From NCBI GenBank assembly GCA_948150685.1, contig OX411306.1:35425539-35489538 (forward strand): a stretch of DNA of 64,000 nt, given 5' to 3'. The position numbers were made by a program, and so were the translations under genes. This document shows, in pieces, positions 35,766 through 45,900 of this stretch. Every line of letters starts with the position of its first letter. Position 1 is the first letter of the stretch. Origin of the DNA: Rhaphigaster nebulosa. Taxonomy: Eukaryota; Arthropoda; Insecta; Hemiptera; Pentatomidae. The notes under the pieces are model-generated. The model was given only the letters and a program-made list of their open reading frames with translations, was not told the DNA's origin and did no database searches.

Positions 35766-35821
35766 AATGTATTCCAGAAAAATATGATTTTCTGACGATG
35801 GGTATAAGACCCCGAAACGTT
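35766..35821 (+). ncRNA. Best hammerhead-like motif, family A end
   Basis: AATGT (35766-35770) and ACGTT (35817-35821) can form a 5-bp helix III with one G-T pair. The base after AATGT is A, giving a GUA cleavage-type triplet. CTGACGA (35792-35798) is an exact CUGANGA. Helix II is GGGT[ATAAG]ACCC (35800-35803, 35809-35812), and GAAAC (35814-35818) is exact. The 20 bases that should form helix I pair poorly, so the motif is incomplete or decayed. Known families: hammerheads occur in Penelope-like elements and retrozymes. Confidence 0.42.
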
Positions 35822-36597
35822 ATAAAGGAAATGATACATTTGTGAGTGAAAAATAAATCAAGTAAAGGAAGTCCTGTTCACTAATAAACATAGGAATTCC
35901 TGATGGCTTCCATCTAAATTAAATATAAAAGACATAAATATATCAATTAAATCTCTGACTGACTGCATTAGTTACTCAGATTTATTTCCTACTTTTGATT
36001 CACTAACCTCCTCATTACACCTCATGACAATATAGTCTCGGTTTTCTTATTCAAATTCGTTGAAAATAGTGGGCGAGATTATGCTAATGCCTGGTTCAAT
36101 TAACTTAGCCGGGGCGCTGAAACGAGACCATCGCCCGTGACCTTTGCGTGTCTTCGATCCATTCCTCGAGTTCCTTCAGATTGCCGACCCGTAGGCATCA
36201 TCTGGTACAGGCTTCCGTTTTTCTCGGATCTGGAGTAAAAAAACCGGAGTGGACATCTTGGGATTACATTTTTGCATTTTTATTATGTTTCATCCAACCC
36301 TACCTGAGGCAATCACTGCCACATCGATCGACTTAACCTAATTATTCCACATTTAGCCAAAGAACATCAGTATTTAATATAAACATATCAATTCTTATGG
36401 AGAATAATATAACGCTGTAATAAAAAATTCAGTTGACTATGTCGTTTCCTGTTTATTTTGCATGAGGCATTTCTTCGACATCCTTAATGATTGAGATAAT
36501 GTCATGGTGATTTAAGTAATATAGTTGACAATTAATTACTGAGAACAAAAAGAAAAGAATAAAAAGAAGACACAAATGGATAATATTGGAAATTTCT

Positions 36598-36685
36598 ATA
36601 GTAAAGTCTCAAGTATCTCAAATATCAGAATATAACTAACCAGTCATTGCAATAATCTTACGATGACTCAGTCATCATCAGGAGA
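36598..36685 (-). repeat. Repeat family F, copy 1 (Penelope-like end)
   Basis: On the minus strand CTGATGATGACTGAGTCATC is followed by a block ending in TGACTGGTTAGTTATATTCT and GATATTTGAGATACTTGAG. It aligns with 40583-40660 on the plus strand (TGACTGGTTAACTATATTCT, GGTATTTGAGAGTACTTGAG). CTGATGA plus hairpin TGAC[TGA]GTCA matches the hammerhead core, but GAAAC is lost. Confidence 0.55.
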
Positions 36686-36745
36686 GAAAAAAATAAGACC
36701 ACATAAATGTAGAGTCCTCATAGCATACCTAAAGGTGCATGCATA

Positions 36746-36975
36746 TTAGGGGTGTCGGTTTTAGTTAAAAAACCGGTTATCGGTTATTCCGGTTATTTTA
36801 CCTTATAACCGAATGGTTTTAACCGATGAAGGTTAGCGGTAAACAACAGGTCTAACAGTTATTGGAAAAACCGGTAATTTTAAATTAAATAATTTACCAT
36901 GAAAACATTTAATGATGAAGTCACAAATGACAGCTTTAGAATTTGTTAAAAATAACCGGTCATTTGCAAGACCTT
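36746..36975 (+). mobile_element. hAT-like transposon end
   Basis: Starts TAGGGGTGTCGGTTTTAG and carries many copies of ACCGGTTA-type subterminal motifs (AACCGGTTATCGGTTA, TTCCGGTTATT, ACCGGTAAT, AACCGGTC). This is the layout of hAT element termini. No matching opposite terminus or transposase was found, so only one end seems to remain. Confidence 0.5.
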
Positions 36976-37089
36976 TAATTCAAGTAAATCATACATTGAT
37001 CTTCGAGAAATAATCTAAAAACCTTTACCTACTTATACAAATAACAAATCTCTGGAAATGACTGATTATGGTACAACTTCGCAATGCAG

Positions 37090-37389
37090 ACGCCTTATCT
37101 TTAGCGGTCGCCGCACTACTGCCATTTTTGCTAAATTGTTGCTTTGCACTAAATTGTAAAATTCGTATTTATCGAAATTATTAAAACTATTACTGCTTTA
37201 ATTAGATATTTTTAAAAATTATTAGTGCTGTCGACTTCCTTTCCCTACCAACCGGAAGTCGATGATAATTTTAACTAATATCTAATTAAAGCAGTAGTAG
37301 TGTTAATAATTCCGATAAATATGAATTTTATAATTGAATGCAATGCAGCTATTTAGCACAAATGGCATTGGATAGCGCTAATGAGGCGA
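37090..37389. mobile_element. Foldback element, about 145-bp arms
   Basis: The left arm (from CGCCTTATCTTTAGCG through GCTTTAATTAGATATTTTTA to GTCGACTTCC) is the reverse complement of the right arm (GGAAGTCGATGATAATTT to AGCGCTAATGAGGCG), with moderate divergence. A short centre (TTTCCCTACCAACC) separates the arms. Non-coding foldback/MITE, directly upstream of the Jockey ORF1 relic. Confidence 0.75.
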
Positions 37390-37399
37390 AGGTAAGTAA

Positions 37400-37955
37400 G
37401 GTGGCACAAATACGTTCATACCACATTGTATTGTAACCATGCACCACGGTGTTTGCGATGCGGACCAGGCCACGAAATCGTAAACTGTAAAAAAACCGCC
37501 AAGAGATGCCGAAGACATACGCGAATTGCCAAGGTGAGCATCTTCCTAATTATCGTGGGTGCCAAACCCTGAGGGACCTAAGAGCACAGCAATTTTCATC
37601 AGAGAGTTTCATCTTCTTCTATGAATCTCCAAGACTTTCCCAACCTATCACAACCACTGAAGAGCTCTCATTTAGTACATCAGCAGAAGGCAACAGCAGC
37701 AAGTAAGTACCTATGCAGAAAACAATACAACAACTGCAGGCGGAAAGCCATCTACATCATCCAGCTCCAATCCCAGTATTAGTACCACAAAACATACATT
37801 CTTCAGCAGGTATGAGTTGGGAAATTACCCAGCAGCCACCTTCAGCTCATAATTATGCCACACCAAACTTATTCCAGCTACTAAACGGTCTGAACTCTCT
37901 TATTCGGGCGTTTTATAGTCCCCTCCAACAGCTTGCGCAGGTGACCTAGGGCGTG
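37400..37955 (+). pseudogene. Jockey-type LINE ORF1 (gag) relic
   Basis: Encodes nucleic-acid-binding zinc knuckles in order: CNHAPRCLRCGPGHEIVNC, then (after a frameshift) PKTYANCQGEHLPNYRGC, TLRDLRAQQF, then a Pro-rich linker (HHPAPIPVLVPQ, SAGMSWEITQQPPSA) and LFQLLNGLNSLIRAFYSPLQ. This matches the CCHC-CCHC-PRR-C-terminal layout of Jockey gag. The N-terminal half is missing, interrupted by the foldback element or lost earlier. Confidence 0.8.
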
Positions 37956-37985
37956 TCCCCTTAACAGCCAATAATCAGCTGACAG

Positions 37986-39480
37986 ATGGCTCTTTGTCAA
38001 TCCTTCCGTGGAATACCAACGGACTGACACAATGTAGAACGGAATTGAACTTAAATCTTCACGAAAAAAGTACAGACATTGCACTGATAACAAAGACTCA
38101 CCTTATACCACGATCTAAATTTCGAATTTCTGGTTACATACTGCAGAGAACAGACCATCCGGATAACACACCTCATGGCGGCACTGCTATGAAAATAAAA
38201 TCATCATTAAAAAAATAACCTCTTAAGCCTACCCACTACACCTGGCATACAAACTACAGGCATAACTCTACATACGAAACATCACATATTAACCATATCT
38301 TCGGTGCATTGTCCTCCGAGGTAGGCACTGACATATTAAATATTTTGCAATTATTATCAAAGCCTGGGTCGTTGCTTCATAGTTGGCGGTGACTTTAACA
38401 CAAAGCACCAATGTTGGGGGTTACGGCTATGTACACCAACTGGAAGAAATCTCAGGACTGCTATACACGAGCTTTCATTAGACACTATATCACCTGATAC
38501 ACCGCAACGCACTGGCCTGCTTCGCAGCAGAAAACTCCATTTCTACAAGATTTCTTTATTACCAAAAAACTATGAACCATACCTTACACCATAAATACGA
38601 GCTCTGATCTTTGCTCAGATCATTCCGTTGTACATTTGGTTACCCTAGGTGAGCCCAGCAATGTTCAAAGGACACCAAAGCTCATTAATGGCAGAATGGA
38701 TTGGGATTCTTAATGTGGAATTATTGACACAGAACTTTCCATCCCATGTTCTATTAAAACTCAAGATGATCTAGAGGAAGCAGAGGACAGATTTAACCGA
38801 AGTGTAAAAAAAACACCATGGTCTTCATCATTACCAATGCCATACAGAGCAGTGCATTATATCCACTGTATATAGGGGACTTGATCATGGCAAAGAGAAG
38901 AGCCCGTAGGGTATGGCAGAGGAACAGACTTCTCTCCGACAGACGAAATTAGGCCACTTACATAAACAGCCTATCAACTGACGATGGAAGCTTGTGGAAG
39001 AATGTTAAGAAGTTGTTAAAAAATCGAGAGGTATCAGTATTCCTGTTAAAAGAAGATGGTTCATGGAAAATGTCGGATGGGGAAAAATCTGAACTATTTG
39101 CCGATCATCTTTTTTCTGTATTTACATCACTCACTGACTTCACAAGTACAGAAGATGAAACCCTAGAATTAAAACTTTAGACCACCCACTACAGCTGACA
39201 CTACCACCTCTTTCGTTCAAACCTTCACGAGTTTCACAACTAATTAAACACTTACCTAAAATAAAAGCCCCTGGTTATGATTTAATAACCGCCGAGGCGC
39301 TCCAAAAGATACCCAGGAGAGCCTTAGTGTTCCTTACGACAATATACAGATGTATATGGAAACATTCACACATCAGCTTCCAGAAGATAGAAGCTCCCGA
39401 GTTGTATAAAAAAAATTGCACTTCGCTACACCTGCGGCAACTATAAAACGAGCTTGCGAACCATGGATATGAGGTAACAA
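37986..39480 (+). pseudogene. Jockey-type LINE ORF2 relic: endonuclease and RT N-terminus
   Basis: Endonuclease/exonuclease/phosphatase blocks in order: ILPWNTNGLTQCRTELNLNL, IALITKTHL, RTDHPDNTPHGGTAMKIKS, CFIVGGDFNTKHQCWGLRLC, LSLDTISPDTPQRTGLL and SSDLCSDHSVVHLVTLG (the SDH catalytic motif). The RT N-terminus follows: WKNVKKLLKN, KSELFADHLFSVF, KIKAPGYDLITAEALQKIPR and LVFLTTIYRCIWKH. It stops before the catalytic RT core. Several stops and frameshifts make it dead. The start ATG at 37987 is followed by an early shift. Confidence 0.83.
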
Positions 39481-39547
39481 AAATAGTCAATGTTATTTCA
39501 CGTTTTGAGACACCTTTTTACCTATGTTTTTACTTTCTTGTACACAA

Positions 39548-39640
39548 TAAAGGATCATTTTTTGAGTCGCCGATTTATAGTTTAATAGAAGTACCAGGAA
39601 GTCAAGCAGTGTCCACATCAGATATTTTAAGAACATTTTA
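39548..39640 (+). repeat. Repeat family A, short fragment
   Basis: AGGATCATTTTTTGAGTCGC, CGATTTATAGTTTAATAG and GTGTCCACATCAGATATTTT match 22237-22308 and 22733-22803. It follows the truncated Jockey element immediately. Confidence 0.7.
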
Positions 39641-39699
39641 ATGAAAAATCGATAGATTTTATTATTGCTAAACCTTCGAGGGACCAGAAAAGATTATGT

Positions 39700-40185
39700 A
39701 GGATAATGTTACAAAGTTCAACTTTACAGGACTGTAAAAATTTTATGTTAAGCAGAAGCAGGATTTTCCTCTTTTTTTAAAGTGTTTCTTAGATGATTAT
39801 GCTTAAATATTACATTCAAGTCAACGATTCAACCACGTCCATTTTGATGAGGTTGATAATTTAATTGATTAGTACTTAATACGCACTTGCCCTTGACTTG
39901 AGGAATACCTAAGGGGTACTTAAGGGTACCGTACTAGGTATTTGAAAGACTCATTATTAAAGCAGAATCGATTTTGGGAAAAGTGCAAAATAGTTCGGTT
40001 TTCGGAGAATTATTATATTGGTGTAATCATCAAACAAAGTAAAAGCTTGCCTGAGATTCACATTTTACAATCTTCATTGGGTAATGAAAGTAGGATAAAG
40101 AACATAATTGAGTACATGCATTAAAAAAAAAAATTGTTTTAATTCGCTGGTCCGTAGTTGTCTCGATAAAGCATGAAAAAAAAAC
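39700..40185 (+). repeat. Dispersed repeat family D, copy 3, 3'-truncated
   Basis: Matches the left half of the family, from TTTACAGGACTGTAAAAATT through ATAGTTCGGTTTTCGGAGAA to the GTCTCGATAAAGCATGA block, then stops in an A-rich tract. In this copy a frame of about 60 codons (39942-40124, beginning MKDSLLKQNRFWEKC) is open. The equivalent frames in the other copies carry stops. Confidence 0.72.
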
Positions 40186-40264
40186 TTTTCATTTAAATTT
40201 TTTTTTTAAATAAAAATCTCTGATACTACTATCACATACCTTATGCTCTAGTGTATGTTGAATT

Positions 40265-40466
40265 AGAGATGGGCAAAAAGTACTATGAGTAACGGGTACT
40301 GAGTACTGATTCGAATACTCTTATTAGCCGGGATTAAATACGACTGGGGTTGGAAGGAATAGCGAAAATTGACCTACCCTATCCATCCCCATTTCATATC
40401 TTATCCCGGCTAGCGAGAATAAAATACTCGACACACGTTACTCAAGAGTACTTTTTGCCCATCTCT
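40265..40466. mobile_element. 202-bp hAT-like MITE with about 29-bp inverted ends
   Basis: The left end AGAGATGGGCAAAAAGTACT and right end (reverse complement AGAGATGGGCAAAAAGTACT) are identical over 20 bases and continue with GAGTAACG in both after a short indel. Internal TTAGCCGGGAT and ATCCCGGCTAG extend the palindrome. AGAGATGGGCAAAA ends are typical of hAT-derived MITEs. A clean 8-base target duplication is not visible, suggesting age. Confidence 0.82.
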
Positions 40467-40574
40467 GTTTGTGTCTTGGAGTGATGTACCTACTAATTTC
40501 TACTTGGAAAGTCTTTTTTTGACTGTTGATTAGAGGTCTTTTGTCTCTCATCTGCATATATTTTATGTTCTCTT

Positions 40575-40665
40575 TCTCTTTCCTTACGATGGCCGGAAAT
40601 GGCGAAACGTTGACTGGTTAACTATATTCTGGTATTTGAGAGTACTTGAGGAATCTTTGTTCCGG
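40575..40665 (+). repeat. Repeat family F, copy 2, with hammerhead-like core
   Basis: CTTACGA (40583-40589; one change from CTGACGA), hairpin GCCG[GAAA]TGGC (40592-40595, 40600-40603), then an exact GAAAC (40604-40608) and GTTGACTGGTTAACTATATT. It aligns with the minus strand at 36598-36685. No complementary strand for a closed third helix was recognised. Confidence 0.5.
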
Positions 40666-41207
40666 AATCTTCCAGTAATATGATAGTAATTATTACTGTT
40701 AATAAAATCTAGTATGGTATAAATTATAGGGGAACGACATATTATAGCGTAGGGACTCTATTACAGAGCTATGAATATACATATAATATAAACTGACAGA
40801 GGATAAAATACGACACTGGGTGGAGGTAGCAAATTCGAAGCGATGGGGTACAATAAGCTGATTTATACCCGCTTTGGAAATATGGGCTGCGGGCCGCACT
40901 GCTCTGCTCGCCTCGCTGTTATATTATCTGTTTTCTGTCTCTGGTCTTTTATTATCTGTTCCACTCCACCGAGATCTAATTGTCAGTTCGCATGTTTTAT
41001 AGAATATAATAATCCTTTACAATGATTATGTATCTATTGAAATGTCACAGTTGAAGCCATGGAATTTTCAATGTCATGGATTCAGCAATATATCAGTTAA
41101 CTGTGGATAGTTTTCATCGAAAAGAATGATTTTTATGTTGATATAGTATCTAGTAATAAAACCGTAAAATATTAATTTGTATTAAGCCTATAATTAAATT
41201 TAAACAT

Positions 41208-41260
41208 TCTAGTACGGTGCACACATCACACAACTTTACTTTGAGCAGAAATTAATTTCA
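41208..41260 (+). repeat. Short dispersed repeat G, copy 1
   Basis: TCTAGTACGGTGCACACATC followed by ACACAACTTTA matches TCTAGTGCGGTGCGCGCATC followed by ACACAACTTTA near 63436-63466. The class is unknown, and the boundaries extend at most a few tens of bases. Confidence 0.6.
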
Positions 41261-42630
41261 GCTCAAGTAGGGCTAATTTTTTTTAAATAATTTCCTAATA
41301 ATTATTTAATAATCATTTTTTTAATAATTAAATGACATAAAAGTAGAGTTGAGTAATTACAATAGTAATTGATAATTTACAACAATCACTTAATTTGATG
41401 TTTTTCGTCACTTCCCACTCACTACCTTCCACGATTTAATATTTTAGATATTAATTTTTCTAAAATCTTTAGAATTTATATTATTATTAGTTATATTATA
41501 CATCCATATTATTCCTCTTATTTCCGGAAATTCGTTTTCAACCTGGGAAGATATTTTCACTTTTTTCTCCTTCAGTGCATGCATGCTTTATATTAACCAT
41601 TTTTAATTTAATTTAATTTAACAAACAATGAGAGACGATTAATTATTTAAAACAAACAAAATTAATTGTACTTTAAAAGCAGCCATTTTGAAAATTCGGC
41701 AATTATGCCCTGTCAGATTATTTTAATGAGGATAAGACCTAGCTGATATTAAATTCCATTTAAATGTACATAAATACAACGACTTTATCCCAAGTCGTTA
41801 CATTTTTTTTCTGGTTTCTAGGGTTTTGTTGCATTTTAACGTGTGGATTTCTTTTCCATTTGCAATACCAAAAATATCTAACTGAATATGTGACGTCACT
41901 AATTAAGGATAAAAAATGCGACCAATTTAATCAAGAAATTAGCTACCTTACTTCTACGACAATAATTTAAACCAAATGTTCTCAGTTCCACTTCTTTTTC
42001 AGAGACATCTCTTAAGCTTAGCATCGGCGATATAAATATCCTGAATAACGAACCAACCAACTAAACTATTGAAATGCCAACATTAAAAAGGAGACCTCTC
42101 TTTCCATCATAAAGTCCGTTTTCACAGAAATCTATTACGCCTTTGCTCCTCTGACCAAATTATTCTTGAAACTCCTCCCAGTTACCCGAAAAGTAAATGG
42201 CTATATATATCTGGCTCAAAAAATAATTAGTAAAAACTCCGGATATAGTACGTTTTAATGAGTGACTTTTTCCAAAACTAGTGAAATTTCTAAAATTAAG
42301 CCTTGAGTATCTCAAATAGCTATCCAGTTAACAATTCTATGATTCAGGCTTCAATTCTATGAAGGCTAGAATACTACTACAGAGATAAATTGCCTCACAT
42401 ATAGCGCATTTTACTTTAACGGCCTAAAAAAAGACTAAACAAGTATACAGCTATATTAAAATATTAAGTATTCTATACTTAGCCTATAGTAATGTGCAAA
42501 AAGGTCCAATATATAGAAATCACTGATCACTGATAACGGAGATCAGATCATTGAGATATCTTCCAATAATATAATTTATGTTTTAAAAAGTGATAAGTAG
42601 TCGACTATGTATTTTAATATGTCGAGTATG
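41261..42630. other. No gene recognised
   Basis: AT-rich. The 41764-41970 frame lacks motifs. A stretch at 41300-41335 is near-palindromic in TAATTATTTAATAAT units and of low complexity. Confidence 0.45.

Positions 42631-42633
<3 letters not shown>

Positions 42634-42689
<56 letters not shown>
42634..42689. repeat. (AT)n microsatellite
   Basis: About 27 uninterrupted AT units. Confidence 0.95.
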
Positions 42690-42691
<2 letters not shown>

Positions 42692-42815
42692 TTAAGGTAC
42701 ACAGTGTAACTGTATACAACTTAATCCTAACTCTAAAATGTAAACACTCTCTAAGACTATATATAGAGGATTACTAAGGCAATAAAGTCAGTCTTTTCTC
42801 AACAAGTGTGCGTGT
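42690..42815 (+). promoter_or_regulatory. Possible LTR-like TATA/poly(A) cassette
   Basis: Between two AT microsatellites lie GTTAAGGTACACAGTGTAAC, ACTATATATAGAGGATT, then GGCAATAAAGTCAGTCTTTT and CTCAACA. A TATA-like box about 30 bases before AATAAA and a CTCAACA end resemble a small LTR of copia type. No internal region, primer-binding site or second LTR was found. Confidence 0.22.
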
Positions 42816-42868
42816 CATTTCGTTCCCTTTTTTCCTTTTTTTATTTTAAGTCCACGGAACGAACATAA

Positions 42869-42873
<5 letters not shown>

Positions 42874-42907
<34 letters not shown>
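42874..42907. repeat. (AT)n microsatellite
   Basis: About 17 AT units, immediately before a repeat starting ATAGAATAGAATAGAA. Confidence 0.93.
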
Positions 42908-42910
<3 letters not shown>

Positions 42911-42985
42911 TAGAATAGAATAGAAAAAAAAAATATTCTGAGATAGAGTCTCTTGAGAATAACACAGATGTATAAAAATATAGAT
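42908..42985 (-). repeat. Repeat family H, copy 1 (TTCTA-tailed LINE-like 3' end)
   Basis: TAGAATAGAATAGAA, then ATTCTGAGATAGAGTCTCTT and GAGAATAACACAGAT, match 52303-52380 (TAGAATAGAATAGAAGAAC, TTCTTAAGAATAACACAG). Read on the minus strand both end in (TTCTA)n, like the 3' tails of some insect LINEs. Confidence 0.55.
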
Positions 42986-45900
42986 TATTTCTGTCCAAAA
43001 GATATATCAGATAATAAAAAGAACTTAAATAAATACATAGTTATAAAAATAACATGAAGAATCATGGGGAAATATATTCTGAACAAAAAATAAAACAGAG
43101 AGGAAAAAAAAGCTCATCTATAAAGCAAACAACCAAGCTTGACCATAGAAAAAAGAAAAGATAAAAAAAAAAAATCCTTTGTTATATTAAATTATTTTAA
43201 AAAAATACACATATATCATGTATAAAGAAAACAGATAGTAATCAATACACAAAAATAAAGATGGGGAATAAACACCATGAAGAGTGCGATATAGTTTTGC
43301 AGTAAATCAGGAGCCAATTCTAAACCAATTCCGTAAGAAATATCAACTTCATTTATAAGAAATTTTAGCTTATTATAACAAAATGAAAAGTTTTTCAGAA
43401 ATTGGGGTACCTGTAGCTGTGAAAAACATCCACGAGTGTGATTTTATAAATACAATTAAGCATTTCGCCGATGGTCTATTCGAGAGCCCGTTACACTGGA
43501 TTTAGTTGAGCCGAACCATGTTTCTTATAGAGAATTTTGTCTTCTTTACGAAGGTACAATTGGAACTTAATTACCTTGAATAATTTATGACTTTCTATTC
43601 CACAAACAACATGACACTAAATAAACAAAAAACTTAAATATTCTGTTTTTCTGTGAGGAATCGGACCGTGGACATATGAATTTTTTTGCACTTGAGATGC
43701 TCCCTGAAGTTTCCTGTTTTTTATCTGGTACACTCTGTATGTCAGGATAGCAATGCAGTTGTAAAATCTTTTGTGTCCGATCGAATCTTGAAGTTTTCAT
43801 CCATGCTTTTATTTATCTAAGTGATAGACAAACAGTTCAGAATGTTTCAGACTAAAATAGGAAACCGCAGTACGAAGGAAGGCCAAAAGGGCGATAGGAA
43901 GAAAAACGACAGGTTAAAGGAGAGGAAGGACAGTCAATCTTGAGGAGGATTCCTGTTAAGAATACTCAACACGGATATTAGCATTTCTATTAGCTTCAGA
44001 TTAACCGAGTAGGGGAGGGTTGGAACTTATCAGTATAACTTTGCCCTGGTCATTAATGCTGATTTATATTATTTCAGAGATTATTTCCGCTCCCTGATAA
44101 ATTTATTTATTTTCATATAAAAATGTATAATGCATTCTCTCTAAAACCCGCCAATCTCCGCTACACCGGAGTCCGAAAAGTGTGAAAACTTGAAACTTAT
44201 TTAAGTGAAACTTTATTGCCATTTATAAAAAAAATATTGTCGCATTGATTCTGTTTCTTAGAAATTTCTGCAATAAATGAGACCAAACAACATTTGATAG
44301 GTAATTATTATAAAGGTTGTTTTGCAATTTAGGAGTTAATCGTGTGAAAAGAGTTAGTTTAATTTTAATTTAATATATTTTTTTAATGTTATAAAAACTT
44401 ATTATTGAGAAAAAACTGCCTCCAAAAACTATACCTATCACCTATTTTTCATTTCGAAGTACAGTAACTAATCGATCAGAAATATTTTACATCATGCCAA
44501 TCATTTGCGCACTTCAGGATTCTGAACTTATAAGTGCAGCTTAAATTAGTTTTGGCTGATTACCACGCTTACTCAGGTATAAATAGTTGAGGACTTAAAA
44601 AAAAAATACAAAGAATTTGTTCTATACTTATCTCAAAAAGAACGTAATCGACAGGTTAAGAAATCGACATCTTCTTTATACGTAGCACACGAAATCGCAA
44701 GTTATTAATCAAGAGATCATTAATTTGTCGCTAGTGTCCACATATTACAATAATTACTGTCGTAAGAACAATCAGATGATATAACTAAAAAATAATTCCT
44801 GTTTCGTTTTTAGAGCTAGCTTCTTGAATCTCATTTCCTGAAGATAAATGAAAAGTGAAATCAGATCTTTCTGTAGGAACTTATAACAAAGAAAACTGAA
44901 CAAAGTTTTCTCCGAAGTGAAAACACATTAAGACTAAATCCGACGCCTCTTGGCAGGAAGCAGGAGATTTTTTAATTTTCCTAAGGAAAGGAAAATGACG
45001 CTGGGTTTTCCTAATCGACGGTATAACAGATAGGAGATAGTCTGGAACTGTGCCAAGGGAAACTCAGTACAAATGCTCATCTATATTTCTTACTTAGCTA
45101 ATAGCTTGTTTAAATCCTGTTTCTTGATAATTATGTTTGTATGAATAATAACGTTATTTGGGGGTTCAGGGTAACGGGCAGCTTTCGAGCATTAGATTCT
45201 ATTAAACTTTTTAAATATTTTTAATTCAAATATAAAAAGGACCTGCTTTTGTTAATAAACATCCGTCAATATCATAGACAAATCCAATGACTGCCTAAGA
45301 CTTATTTTTGACTGATTATTAAAATGGCAGAGCTCTCTATATCTGCAACTTCTTCTGAAAAATTGTATTCATCCGGTAGCCATGCTTCAATAAGTAAGGA
45401 CCAGAAAGAAGATGCTACTTTCATATTGTCCTTTTTTTCAAAAGTTGTCACTTCTCTCGATTAAGCTGAGACAATGAGAAGACTATGGAAACTTTTCCAA
45501 ACTTTGTGAAGCTGTATCTCAGGGACTATTGTCAACATATTGTACTAGGGTCAACATAAACCAATTTGATCTCAAATTTTAGCACATTTAATTAAGTTTA
45601 AATATTTAATGTTTATCAAAAAATGTTCCTTTATTGTCAAAATGGACAAAAACTGATAAATTTCCATTTAAGCAATTTTGGAGTTTTCAACACTGATCCG
45701 GAGGGAAGCGAGGTCATCTCGATACCACCACATACAAGATAAAAAAGGTAGAATCCACAAGGTGATTCGTCTACTATGGAAATTCCGAAGAAAGTAAATT
45801 TAGTAGGGTAGGTATCGAAAAAAAAGATTAGACAAATTTACTAAGCTTTCTCTCAGAGTATCCAAATGAGTTCCTATATAAATGACTAAGAATCATGCGG

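Larger units (their letters stand above)
35505..35895 (+). mobile_element. Repeat family A, 3' fragment with AT expansion
   Basis: Aligns with the 3' half of family A: GAAGAGATGGATAAAATAAG, TCTATGACTAGATTTAAGAT, TTGACAAATAGGAGTAATAG, an (AT)n expansion, the end motif, and tail GTGAGTGAAAAATAAATCAA ending in CCTGTTCACTAATAAAC. The microsatellite sits where the other copies have only GTAATTATATTG, so it expanded inside the element. Confidence 0.7.
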
